Shown here: positions 41,539 to 50,674 of the stretch, piece by piece | Layout of the letters: each line of letters starts with the position of its first letter | Position numbering within the stretch: position 1 is the first letter of the stretch | NCBI GenBank assembly: GCA_038046265.1 | Contig: JBBSWN010000010.1 | Span: 79,891-143,890, forward strand | Origin: JAGWAC01 sp038046265 | GTDB lineage: Archaea > Nanobdellota > Nanobdellia > SCGC-AAA011-G17 > JACPIM01 | Length of the DNA stretch: 64,000 nucleotides | Direction of reading: 5' to 3' | Translations under genes and position numbers: made by a program | Notes under the pieces: model-generated | What the model saw: only the letters and a program-made list of their open reading frames with translations | Databases searched by the model: none | Told to the model about the DNA's origin: nothing

Positions 41539-42425
41539 TAGTTTTTTACCTCTTTAATCCAAAGCTTTAATCCTGTATCAAAATCAAGTGGTTTAAAGTT
41601 TAAATCTTTTTCTGCGGGGCCAATGTCCAAGGCTCTTTGCTTTTGAGTCATGCTTAAATATTGTTCATGTGTCATCAGCCAATGCATGCCTAGAGCTTCA
41701 TTTACCTTAATTATGAATTTAAACGGCCAGGCAGGCACTTTGATGTATTTTTTACTGCCTGGAGTTAATCGGCCTATTTTTTTCATATATTCTTTTATAG
41801 TTAATTTGGTTGCTCCACCAATATAATAAGTTTTGTTTAAGGCTATTTTAGATTCAAGAACTTTCATTATTATAGAAATTATGTCATCTATATAAACTGG
41901 GCGTATTTCAGCATCTCCTATAACTGGGATAATTGAGTGCTTTCTTAACAAATTATATGTCATTGTCAAACCTTTGTCTCCTTTTCCGTAAATCATGGCG
42001 GGCCTTATTATTACAAAAGGGATTTTGCTGTTTTTAACTATTATTTCACTTTGGAGCTTGCTGTTTCCGTAAATTCCCAGTTCTTTAAATGTTGCATTAA
42101 CAGAACTAAAGTGAATAATTTTCTTTACAGAATTTAACTGGCATGCTTCAATCAAATTTTTAGTTCCAAGGACGTTTACAGAGTAATTTGTATTTTTATT
42201 TATTGACTGGACTGCTGCTGCAAGATGAACAACATAGTCAATATTTTTTGCTGCGTCTATTAAACTGTTTTTGTCAAGCAAATTTCCGTGAACAAGTTCG
42301 ACATTTTCCTTAAATTCAGGCTTAGTTTTTGAGAACAAGCAACGAACTTTGTATTTTTTTACAGCTTCTTTAACAAAATGCTTTCCTATGAAACCTGTAG
42401 AACCTGTTATTAAAATATTTTTCAT
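41538..42425 (-). CDS. NAD-dependent epimerase/dehydratase-like protein
   Basis: Extended SDR of 295 residues. NAD motif ITGSTGFIGKHFVKEAVKK at the N-terminus, VVHLAAAVQSINKNTNY, HFSSVNATFKELGIYGNSKL with the YxxxK pair (Y-G-N-S-K, about residues 129-133), and RPAMIYGKGDKGLTM. Similar proteins include sugar epimerases and 3-beta-HSD-like enzymes; no substrate can be named. It is coupled by a 1-nt overlap to the downstream radical SAM gene and lies 6 nt after the SPASM gene, so the three are probably co-transcribed. Confidence 0.8.
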   Translation of the reverse strand: MKNILITGSTGFIGKHFVKEAVKKYKVRCLFSKTKPEFKENVELVHGNLLDKNSLIDAAKNIDYVVHLAAAVQSINKNTNYSVNVLGTKNLIEACQLNSVKKIIHFSSVNATFKELGIYGNSKLQSEIIVKNSKIPFVIIRPAMIYGKGDKGLTMTYNLLRKHSIIPVIGDAEIRPVYIDDIISIIMKVLESKIALNKTYYIGGATKLTIKEYMKKIGRLTPGSKKYIKVPAWPFKFIIKVNEALGMHWLMTHEQYLSMTQKQRALDIGPAEKDLNFKPLDFDTGLKLWIKEVKN

Positions 42426-42431
42426 AGCAAA

Positions 42432-43556
42432 TTATTTTTTGTAAAGAGGATGGAATAACAAATTAATTTCAGTCTGGTTGTTCCAGAAACAAGCTCTGCA
42501 CTCTCGAACTTTTTCCCTGTCGTTTTTAATTTCATTTGAGTACCAGTATTCTTTAAGAGGTGTCTTGCGAATATTAGGACCTTTGTCTACTTCACCTTCC
42601 ATTCTAGGGAAACATGGATAAATGTCACCATAAGCACCTATACATAATGTTGCGTAGCCAGCATAGCAAGAAAATGGAAGTTTTTTATGGGCAAATGCAT
42701 CTTTAAAAAGTTTAAGATACGCCAAAGAGTTTTCAATAGCTTTTGACTTTTGTCTGATATTAATTAATTGGTCTACTGCTCTGTTTAATTTTTCTATTTT
42801 TTCTTCATCAATTTTAAATTCTGAGCTGTTTTCCTTTCCTGTGCTAAACAAGCCAATGTCATGGAACGGCATGAAACTAATATGATCAACACCTTTTTTC
42901 TTAAGAATAGTAACTAAATCAATTAATTGATCAACATTATAATTGCTTACTACATTAACTACGACAATTTTTATTCTGCTTTTCAATTCTTTTCTTAATT
43001 CAACTATGTTATCTATTGCTTGCAATACTTTTTCGTAAGAGCCATTGCCACGGATAGCATCATGTGTTTCTGGCAAAGCGCCATCTACAGAAAAGCCAAT
43101 GGCATCTAAACCAGACTCTACAACTTTTCTTGCGATTTGCTTGGAAGCAATTATTGTGCCATTAGAAGACATATGAGTGACCATTCCTTTTTGCTTTGTA
43201 TATTTAATTAAGTCAAGCATGTCCGGCCTTAAAATCGGTTCACCGCCTGTAAAACCAATTCCTGCTGTACCTATTTCTGCAAAATCATCAATTAAATTGT
43301 ACATTTCTTCTGTTGAAAGCTCTTTTTTGTCATGCTGCTTGTCATATTCACCAGGACCTTTCCAAAGAAAACACATAGGGCATCTTAGATTGCATTTATA
43401 GGTAACAACTATTGAACCATGGAACGGGCCAGCATAGGATTTTCGTCTTGCACGGGAAAGAATTAGGCCACTGTATTGAAGCCCTCTTTTTGGACCAATA
43501 AGGACGTCACCTTCTACAGTTTTCTTTAATAAGTAGGATAAGTAGAGATCTCTCAT
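42432..43556 (-). CDS. Radical SAM/SPASM-type protein, copy 2
   Basis: A 374-residue radical SAM enzyme with cluster motif C55-x3-C59-x2-C62 (YKCNLRCPMCFLW), SAM motif GFTGGEPILRPDML, and C-terminal cysteines in CYAGYATLCIGAYGDIYPC and VRECRACFW, consistent with an auxiliary-cluster SPASM-like domain. It starts a minus-strand set with the epimerase and B12-type radical SAM genes. The next gene on the plus strand (43691) is another radical SAM protein, so the two are divergent. Confidence 0.88.
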   Translation of the reverse strand: MRDLYLSYLLKKTVEGDVLIGPKRGLQYSGLILSRARRKSYAGPFHGSIVVTYKCNLRCPMCFLWKGPGEYDKQHDKKELSTEEMYNLIDDFAEIGTAGIGFTGGEPILRPDMLDLIKYTKQKGMVTHMSSNGTIIASKQIARKVVESGLDAIGFSVDGALPETHDAIRGNGSYEKVLQAIDNIVELRKELKSRIKIVVVNVVSNYNVDQLIDLVTILKKKGVDHISFMPFHDIGLFSTGKENSSEFKIDEEKIEKLNRAVDQLINIRQKSKAIENSLAYLKLFKDAFAHKKLPFSCYAGYATLCIGAYGDIYPCFPRMEGEVDKGPNIRKTPLKEYWYSNEIKNDREKVRECRACFWNNQTEINLLFHPLYKK

Positions 43557-43690
43557 TTTAGCCTTAATTTTGCTAGATTCTTTTTAAATTTTTCGCAAGA
43601 GCTGTTTATTTATATATGGTAGTAAATATAATTTTTAAGGAAGAAGTGTTTCAGGGTTTCGATAGGTATTTATATTAAATCTATTCACTT

Positions 43691-44767
43691 ATGAATCCTA
43701 AAATGAAACCTCTTTACTGCATTTCGAAAAAATTATTGATGTCGAATTATAAAAGGCTAGATAGTCCTTGCAAGATTACATTTGCAATTACATATGCCTG
43801 TACATTTCTCTGCAAAACATGCAACATAGGAAAGAATTATTTAGCAAACCCAAGACAAACCAGAGAGGGAGAATTAAGTTATGAGGAAATTGGAGCAATT
43901 TTTAGGAAGGCAAGACCATCATGGCTTCAGATAACTGGAGGAGAGCCTTTTATGAGAAATGTTTACCAGATTTTAAAGTCAATTACAGAAAACAATGATG
44001 AACTTTATGTTGCTCATACAACAACAAATGGAATAGATACAAAAAATATTGTTGAGCAGGTAAAAAAAATTCTTGGTTTAAAAATTCCGCGTTTTGTTGT
44101 TTCTATAAGCGTGGATGGTTTTGAGGAATTTCACAATGAAGTTAGAGGGATAAAAGGTTCTTTTGACAAGTGCCTGGCAACTTTTTTTGAATTAAAAAAA
44201 CTTGAGAACAGGCATTTTAATGTTTTTATAAGCTATACATCTTCTCCTTTTAACATGGGCAGAATAGAGACATTTATACAAGAGATGGGGAAGAAATATG
44301 GAATAGAACCAAAGTACATACACATGAATTTATACCACACATCAAGCCATTATTTTAAAAATACAGAGCAGCAGAAGACAGAAGATTATAACAAAAATGT
44401 GCTTAATGAAATAAGAGCTTACAGGAGACTTAAAAAAGGAAATGACTGGAAGGTTAGTTTTTTTGAGAACAGGTATTCCAAGTTTGTTGAGAAATTTGTT
44501 GAAACTGGGAAGTCTCCTCTGCCGTGCAAGGCATTAAATTCTTCCTGTTTCATGGATCCTTATGGAAATGTTTTTCCCTGCCTGGTGTGGACAAAGAAAT
44601 TAGGGAATATAAGAGAATTTGATTTAGATCTGAAGAAATTATGGCAAGACCCTAATGTTGTAAAAATGCAGGAAGATGCAGAAGCTTTAAGATGCCCAAA
44701 CTGCTGGACTCCCTGCGAAGCTTATCAGACAATTGCAGGCAACATAGGGAAAAGCTTGATAAAGTAA
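43691..44767 (+). CDS. Radical SAM/SPASM-type protein, copy 3
   Basis: A 358-residue radical SAM enzyme. Cluster motif C37-x3-C41-x2-C44 (TYACTFLCKTCNIG), ITGGEPFMRNVYQIL as the SAM-binding block, and C-terminal CFMDPYGNVFPCLVWTKKLG with a further CPNCWTPCEAYQ cluster, typical of SPASM/twitch. It is followed 19 nt later by the GT-C gene, so the two are likely expressed together. Only a short, weak relation to copies 1 and 2 is seen outside the motifs. Confidence 0.88.
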   Translation: MNPKMKPLYCISKKLLMSNYKRLDSPCKITFAITYACTFLCKTCNIGKNYLANPRQTREGELSYEEIGAIFRKARPSWLQITGGEPFMRNVYQILKSITENNDELYVAHTTTNGIDTKNIVEQVKKILGLKIPRFVVSISVDGFEEFHNEVRGIKGSFDKCLATFFELKKLENRHFNVFISYTSSPFNMGRIETFIQEMGKKYGIEPKYIHMNLYHTSSHYFKNTEQQKTEDYNKNVLNEIRAYRRLKKGNDWKVSFFENRYSKFVEKFVETGKSPLPCKALNSSCFMDPYGNVFPCLVWTKKLGNIREFDLDLKKLWQDPNVVKMQEDAEALRCPNCWTPCEAYQTIAGNIGKSLIK

Positions 44768-44786
44768 TTTTAGAATTTTAAGCAAC

Positions 44787-46586
44787 ATGATAGAGAAAAT
44801 AAGGAATTATTTGCTTTTAAATCCACTTGCAATAGACTTAATTTTATTAGCTATTATAACTATTTTTTTAGGATTTCTTGGTGGAATTCCTCTTGGAATG
44901 CAGGATTCAATTTTAGGACCTGCACTTAATGCTGCCAAAAGATTTGGGAATCCAAGATATTTTGCTTCACCTGGTTTTGTTATTTATATTTTTATGATTG
45001 CTTATAGTTTTTTGTTTATTTTTCTTTATTTAATAGGAAAAGTTAATAGTGCCAATGAGTTTAGAAATTTATTTGAAACTGATGTTATTTTTGATAATGT
45101 TGCTTTTCATTTATTAGGATATTTAATTATTATTTTGTTTTCTATAATTGGGGTGGTTTTTACTTACTTAATTGCTTATAAATTAACTAGAAAAAGAAGT
45201 ATTTCATTTTTAGCTGGCCTGTTTTTAGCAACTTCTTTATTATGGGTTACAAATTCACATCTTTTAACTGTGAATATTCCTTATGCAGCTATTGTTACAG
45301 GAACAATATTTCTTGTTTTAAAATTTGTAAAAGAAAAAGAACTAAATAAGAAGCATTTAATTATTTTAGGGATAGCCCTAGGAGTTTCCTGCTCAACAAA
45401 ATATAACGGGTTTTTAGTTTCTTCTATTATATTTGCCCCGATGATATATTCTTATTGGGGAAAATTCAAACTTTTATTGAAGCATATTTTAATAATTGGG
45501 CTAACAGCTACTTTTGTATTTGTTGTTTTTAATCCATATATATTTCTTGATTATGAGACATTTAAAGGGTATAATGAGATACAGAAAAACTCTTTGTCAA
45601 AAGGCTGGTATGGTTTTGAGAGCGAGACAAGGTATACTTTTAAGGAACATATAACACAGTCACTTTATTTTGGGTATGGGCTTTTTCCTTTAATTTTGGC
45701 TTTAATCGGTGTTTTGTATGTTATAATAAGCAAGGAAATTAATATTACAGCAAAAATTACAATAATAGTTTTTCCCCTGATTTTTTATTTTGTCATGGGA
45801 TTGTCAAAATCTCTTTTATACAGATATATGCTTCCAGTTTTTCCTTTACTGGCAGTATTTTCTGGACTAGGAGTTTATTTTTTATATTTGAATTTAACTA
45901 AGTTAGCAAATAATTCTGACAGTAAAAAATTCATAGTTTTATTTCTTTTAGTAATCAGCATTGTTTCTTTGTATCCAAATATAAGAGATTCTGTCAAGCA
46001 TGATTTACTTTTAAGAGAAACAGATACAAGAACTGATTTATTAGATATTTTAAATCAAGCTGGGCTAAATGATGTCAAATTAAATATTTACTATGGGAGA
46101 TATTTAAGCGATGCTATTTACAATAACTCAAATGTTAAAATTGAAAATAATTTGTTTGCACAAAGCATTGATGAAAATGTTTTTGAAGATGAAGCTAATG
46201 TAATTGCTTTTGACAGCATTTCTCATGACAGGGTTGTTTTCAGCAACAGAAAAGGGAATCAGGAAATGATTTATGAGAATTATTCTGGACATTTTGGACT
46301 GCCTAATGACATTAAGAAAAATTACAGAAATTTTGAAAATCTGCATGTAATTCAAATAAGCCCTTTTAATGTTCCAAAAGAACAAGTTCCTTATTCACAG
46401 CAGTCTGGAACTGCTCCATTCAGGCCTGATTTAAAGTTTAGAGTTAAGCCAGGACCATTTATTGAGATTTATTTTAAGAGCAAGATTATTGCAGATAAAT
46501 TAATGAATTCATGCAACAGGCAAAACATTAATTGCAAGCTGTTAACAGGAAAGGAAAGCTATTATTTCAGGAGTATAAGGGCTTGA
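44787..46586 (+). CDS. GT-C type membrane glycosyltransferase (ArnT/PMT-like)
   Basis: A 599-residue protein with about ten hydrophobic segments in the first 390 residues and a soluble C-terminal domain of about 200 residues outside the membrane, the architecture of GT39/ArnT-like GT-C enzymes. An aspartate lies in the first loop (GIPLGMQDSILGPALNAAKR), the usual place for the catalytic acid. Block YNGFLVSSIIFAPMIYSY is typical of the group. It would use a polyprenyl-phosphate sugar to glycosylate an external acceptor, which is inference. Confidence 0.75.
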   Translation: MIEKIRNYLLLNPLAIDLILLAIITIFLGFLGGIPLGMQDSILGPALNAAKRFGNPRYFASPGFVIYIFMIAYSFLFIFLYLIGKVNSANEFRNLFETDVIFDNVAFHLLGYLIIILFSIIGVVFTYLIAYKLTRKRSISFLAGLFLATSLLWVTNSHLLTVNIPYAAIVTGTIFLVLKFVKEKELNKKHLIILGIALGVSCSTKYNGFLVSSIIFAPMIYSYWGKFKLLLKHILIIGLTATFVFVVFNPYIFLDYETFKGYNEIQKNSLSKGWYGFESETRYTFKEHITQSLYFGYGLFPLILALIGVLYVIISKEINITAKITIIVFPLIFYFVMGLSKSLLYRYMLPVFPLLAVFSGLGVYFLYLNLTKLANNSDSKKFIVLFLLVISIVSLYPNIRDSVKHDLLLRETDTRTDLLDILNQAGLNDVKLNIYYGRYLSDAIYNNSNVKIENNLFAQSIDENVFEDEANVIAFDSISHDRVVFSNRKGNQEMIYENYSGHFGLPNDIKKNYRNFENLHVIQISPFNVPKEQVPYSQQSGTAPFRPDLKFRVKPGPFIEIYFKSKIIADKLMNSCNRQNINCKLLTGKESYYFRSIRA

Positions 46587-46597
46587 GCAACCCGAAA

Positions 46598-46612
46598 ACT
46601 ATATAAATATAG
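46598..46612 (+). promoter_or_regulatory. Probable TATA box upstream of the radical SAM gene at 46663
   Basis: ACTATATAAATATAG, an archaeal TATA-like box, lies 51 nt before the ATG at 46663, giving a leader of about 30 nt that holds a GAGGG Shine-Dalgarno six bases before the start. By position and composition only. Confidence 0.5.
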
Positions 46613-46662
46613 TACAATGAATTAACAATAGTTTATGATTATTATGTTTAAATGAGGGCAAT

Positions 46663-48231
46663 ATGCAAAAAGAGAAATATGAAGTTTTACTGATTAATCC
46701 TGGATTTAATCAGAAGAGTTTTCAATTTTACCAGAATATTCCAGTTGATCTTCTTGAATTAGGATCATATTTAGTTGCAAAAGGAATCAAGGTAAAAATA
46801 TTAGACTGTTCTGTGAGAGAGAAATATGATGATTATGTAAGGGAATATGCAAAAGACGCTATTTTAGTCGGCATAGGTGTTATGAATGCACAGATTACAT
46901 CTGCTTTTGAGATTATGAACATTATAAGATCTGTGAACCCAAATGTTAAATTTATCTGGGGGGGAGCACATTCAACTTTGTATCCTTTGCAAACTATCCA
47001 GCATAAAGATGTGGATTTTATTGTTGTTGGAGAGGGAGAAGAACCTTTGTATAATCTTTATTTAGCAATAAAGAACAATACTACTTATGAAAATATTAAT
47101 GGTATAGGTTACAGGAAAAACGAGGAAATAAAAATAAATCAACCTCATCCTTTGATTGATGTAAACAAGCTGCCAATAATTGACTATAGCTTAATAGATG
47201 AAGAAATGCTAGATTTGTACAGACATAATAATACAGACACTTTTTTTCCAGTAACAACAAGCAGAGGATGCCCTCATAGATGCAGTTTTTGCATAAATGT
47301 TGTTACAAAAAACAGGTGGAGAGGGAAAAATCCAGAAAAAGTTCTAGAGGAATTATCTTATGTTTACAATAAACTAGGAATTACTAAAATCAGGTTTAGA
47401 GATGAGTTGTTTTTTGTTGATAAAGAAAGAGTAAAGAAAATATTAAAAGGTTTAATTGAAAGAAATGTAAAGATTGACTGGAGAGCTAACTGCAAGGCTG
47501 ATTATTTTAGAAGAGGACTTATAGATGATGAGATGATGAAATATGTAAAAGAGAGCGGGTGTAGTGAACTAGGAATTGGTGCAGAGAGCGGAAGCCAAAG
47601 AATGCTTGATTTGATAAAAAAGGACAACACTGTTGAGGATGTATTGAACATGGTAAGAATATGCCATCAATGGGGCATTAGAGGAAATTATTCTTTTATG
47701 ATAGGACTGCCTAAAGAAACAAAAGAAGAAATGATAAAAACAATTAAGTTTATCAAAAAAATAAAAAAACTAGATCCAAATTCTTTTATTATAGGACCAC
47801 AACCTTACAGACCTTATCCTGGGGGAGAACTGTTTGAACATGCAGTAAGTTTGGGATGGAAAGAACCACAGACTCTTGAGGGGTGGGCTGGTAACTATTC
47901 AGAAATGTTATTTGCACCAACATCCAAGATGTTTCCGTGGATTGAAGATCCTGTTTTTGTTGACAATTTATTGTTATATACAAAATTTGCTTCAAACACT
48001 TTTGGACAGATTAAAGAAAGATATGCTTCTGGATCTACAAGAATAAAGGCACCTAAATTATTTATTTATGCTTTTGCTTTATGGTGCAAATTAAGATGGA
48101 CTGCGGGTGTATATGACAAGTTTTTCGAGATAAAATTAATTGAAAAATATTACAAACACAGAATTAAGAAGAATGAGCAGATGCCCAATGCTGCTTCAAA
48201 TCATGTTATGGAGTCATTTGCTGCCGAATAA
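46663..48231 (+). CDS. B12-binding-type radical SAM protein, copy C
   Basis: A 522-residue radical SAM protein. The N-terminal domain is cobalamin-binding-like (VDLLELGSYLVAKGIKVKIL, FIWGGAHSTLYPLQTIQ); the barrel has C203-x3-C207-x2-C210 (TSRGCPHRCSFCINVV) and ELGIGAESGSQRMLDLIKKD. The C-terminal part (about 140 residues) is longer than in copies A and B. Substrate unknown. With 48294 it forms a tandem pair after the GT-C gene. Confidence 0.87.
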   Translation: MQKEKYEVLLINPGFNQKSFQFYQNIPVDLLELGSYLVAKGIKVKILDCSVREKYDDYVREYAKDAILVGIGVMNAQITSAFEIMNIIRSVNPNVKFIWGGAHSTLYPLQTIQHKDVDFIVVGEGEEPLYNLYLAIKNNTTYENINGIGYRKNEEIKINQPHPLIDVNKLPIIDYSLIDEEMLDLYRHNNTDTFFPVTTSRGCPHRCSFCINVVTKNRWRGKNPEKVLEELSYVYNKLGITKIRFRDELFFVDKERVKKILKGLIERNVKIDWRANCKADYFRRGLIDDEMMKYVKESGCSELGIGAESGSQRMLDLIKKDNTVEDVLNMVRICHQWGIRGNYSFMIGLPKETKEEMIKTIKFIKKIKKLDPNSFIIGPQPYRPYPGGELFEHAVSLGWKEPQTLEGWAGNYSEMLFAPTSKMFPWIEDPVFVDNLLLYTKFASNTFGQIKERYASGSTRIKAPKLFIYAFALWCKLRWTAGVYDKFFEIKLIEKYYKHRIKKNEQMPNAASNHVMESFAAE

Positions 48232-48293
48232 TTATTTTATAAATAAATATTTAAATGATTAATTATAGGAGAATTTAATTTAAAGGTGAAAAG

Positions 48294-49730
48294 ATGAGAG
48301 TTGTAGTTGCTAATCCTCCATGGCCAGGTTCTGGTTATGGAACAAGAAGTAATGTAAGATGGCCTCATAGAAGGGGAGATAAAGTTCTTACTTATCCTAT
48401 TTACTTAGCTTATGCTGTTTCAATGCTAAAACAAGATGGTTTTCAGGCTTGGGGTATTGATGCAGTGGACAAGGAATGGGGAATTTCTGAATTTATCCAG
48501 AAAATAAAAGATTATAAGCCAGCAATTGTTTTTATGGAAGTTTCTGCACCTTCTTTTATTTATGATTTAGAGACTGCACAGAAAGTAAAGGAAGAAGTTG
48601 GATGCATTGTTGCTTTTTGCGGACCTCACATGAATTATCACCATGAAAAAACAATCAAAAATTATAATTTTGTTGACATAACAATAAGGGATGAATTTGA
48701 CATTATAATAAAAAATGTCTGCAGAGCTTTATCTGACAACAAGCCTTTGTCAAGTGTTTTGGGAATTACTTACAGGGAATTTGGAAGAGTAATTGTGAAT
48801 GAAAAAAAACCATTTGAAGAAAATCTAGATTCATTGCCTTTTCCAGACAGAGATGATTTTGCAATGGAAAGCTATGTACAAGGTTTTTATGCTGGAAAGA
48901 AAACTGCAATGATGCTTCAAAGCAGAGGATGTCCTGCAAGATGCACTTTCTGCATATGGCCGCAAACAATGACAGGACACTCACATAGAAGAAGAAGTCC
49001 TAAGAATATATGTGATGAAATTGAATATTTAAAGAATAAGTATGGGGTAGATGAAGTTTTCTTTGATGATGATACTTTTATTATTGACAAGAAAGCGGGG
49101 ATTGAATTATTAGATGAAATGATAAAAACAAAATTAAATGTCCCATGGATGTGCATGTGCAGAGTAAATTCAGTTGACAATGAGGTACTGGCCAAGATGA
49201 AGGGGGCTGGGTGCACACAAGTTTATTATGGTTTTGAGTCTGGATCACAAAAAATACTTAATTCTATCAAGAAAGGAGCAACACCACAGCAGGCTTTGGA
49301 CATTGTCAGGGAGACACCAAGACTAGGGATGTATGCTGCTGGGAGTTTTATCATTGGACTGCCAGAAGATGACATGGCAACTATTAATGACACTATCAAA
49401 TTTGCAATCAAGCTAAAGGCAAATTATGTGCAGTTTGTTTTGGCAGAAGCACTGCCTGGAACTGAAATGTATGAGACAGCTGTAAATGAAAATCTTTTAA
49501 AGATTAATTCCTGGTCTGAATTAGACGGAACTCACGGGAATTTTTTGCAGACAAAGTACTTAAATAATCATGAATTAAAAGGAATGTTAAGGAAGTGCTA
49601 CATAAAGTACTATACTTCTCCGAGCATTGTGTGGGAAAATGTAAAGAAAGTAAGAAACATGAATGATGTCAGGAAGTTATTGAGAGGGGCTAATTCTGTT
49701 TTGGCGAGAATAATGTACTACAAGGAATAA
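48294..49730 (+). CDS. B12-binding-type radical SAM protein, copy D
   Basis: A 478-residue radical SAM protein with a B12-like N-terminal domain (YPIYLAYAVSMLKQDGFQ, VAFCGPHMNYHHEKTI) and C213-x3-C217-x2-C220 (QSRGCPARCTFCIWPQ), then VYYGFESGSQKILNSIKKG. A good AAAGGTGA Shine-Dalgarno precedes the ATG. Tandem with copy C but with a different N-terminal sequence, so the two probably act on different substrates or steps. Confidence 0.87.
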   Translation: MRVVVANPPWPGSGYGTRSNVRWPHRRGDKVLTYPIYLAYAVSMLKQDGFQAWGIDAVDKEWGISEFIQKIKDYKPAIVFMEVSAPSFIYDLETAQKVKEEVGCIVAFCGPHMNYHHEKTIKNYNFVDITIRDEFDIIIKNVCRALSDNKPLSSVLGITYREFGRVIVNEKKPFEENLDSLPFPDRDDFAMESYVQGFYAGKKTAMMLQSRGCPARCTFCIWPQTMTGHSHRRRSPKNICDEIEYLKNKYGVDEVFFDDDTFIIDKKAGIELLDEMIKTKLNVPWMCMCRVNSVDNEVLAKMKGAGCTQVYYGFESGSQKILNSIKKGATPQQALDIVRETPRLGMYAAGSFIIGLPEDDMATINDTIKFAIKLKANYVQFVLAEALPGTEMYETAVNENLLKINSWSELDGTHGNFLQTKYLNNHELKGMLRKCYIKYYTSPSIVWENVKKVRNMNDVRKLLRGANSVLARIMYYKE

Positions 49731-49774
49731 ATTAAAACGAGCAATTTAAAAATACAAAGATAGAGTTTTTTTAT

Positions 49775-50674
49775 ATGGAAATAATTTTTTTAGTGCTAGC
49801 TTTTTTCTTGAATGTAATTATTGATCTTTTAATAAGTGGGCAGTATAGATACCTTGTTAAATTTATTGAGAAAAAGATAAGCTACCTTAGTGCTTTAGTA
49901 ATAGTTTCTTTATCTTTTTTTCTAAGATTAATACTAGTTTCAAAGAGCGGGTCTTTTTTAGGGACTCCTATTGCGGGAAAACTAAAAGAGGGAATTTCAC
50001 TAACAAAAGGAGCATTGATAATTGCTTTTGAAAACATTACTTATACTTTATGGCAATTATTTATTTTGGTTTTTATTTTAGCATTTAACAGGGAGTTTAT
50101 TGAAGAAAATATCATAATTGCAATACCATTAGTTTTTTTAATAATAGTGTTAATGATCATGTGTCTTTATAAGTATGAGAAAATTCTTTACTTGATTTTT
50201 AAGATTTATAGTTTTTTTCCTGTTAAACTGAAAAATATAATTAGGAAAACAGGCCTTAAAAAAGAAAATATAGAGAGCCAGTTTAACAAGCTAAAAATGC
50301 TGTTTTCAAACAAACTTTTTTTATTAAACTATAATTTAATTTCTTTGCTGATAATTTTGATAAGCCCTTATTCACTTGTTTTTTTAGGAAAATTTTATTC
50401 AATAAGTGTAAACTATTTTGATTCTTTTAGTGTTTACTGGTTTTCCTTTATTTTAGGAAGATTAAGCGGGATGCCTATAGGTTTAGGTGTAAGGGATGTT
50501 TCAACTGGTTATTTACTGACAAATTTAGGGATTTCAACACAGATATCTTTGCAAATTGTTTTTTTATCCAGGGTTGTTTCTTTTTTCCCGTTTTTTCCAA
50601 TCGGACTGGGGTGTTTTATCAAGTACGGCAAGGAGAAAATTTTCAGCATTATTTACAACAAGAACAAGGATTAA
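49775..50674 (+). CDS. UPF0104/LPG-synthase-TM-like membrane protein
   Basis: A 299-residue membrane protein with about 7-8 hydrophobic segments. The LGTPIAGKLKEGISLTKGAL segment (residues 67-86) and the later RLSGMPIGLGVRDVSTGYL and FLSRVVSFFPFFPIG segments match the family containing bacterial MprF membrane domains and archaeal AglD-like proteins. Possible roles are lipid flipping or late steps of protein glycosylation. Its last 4 nt overlap the convergent GT39 gene. Confidence 0.65.
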   Translation: MEIIFLVLAFFLNVIIDLLISGQYRYLVKFIEKKISYLSALVIVSLSFFLRLILVSKSGSFLGTPIAGKLKEGISLTKGALIIAFENITYTLWQLFILVFILAFNREFIEENIIIAIPLVFLIIVLMIMCLYKYEKILYLIFKIYSFFPVKLKNIIRKTGLKKENIESQFNKLKMLFSNKLFLLNYNLISLLIILISPYSLVFLGKFYSISVNYFDSFSVYWFSFILGRLSGMPIGLGVRDVSTGYLLTNLGISTQISLQIVFLSRVVSFFPFFPIGLGCFIKYGKEKIFSIIYNKNKD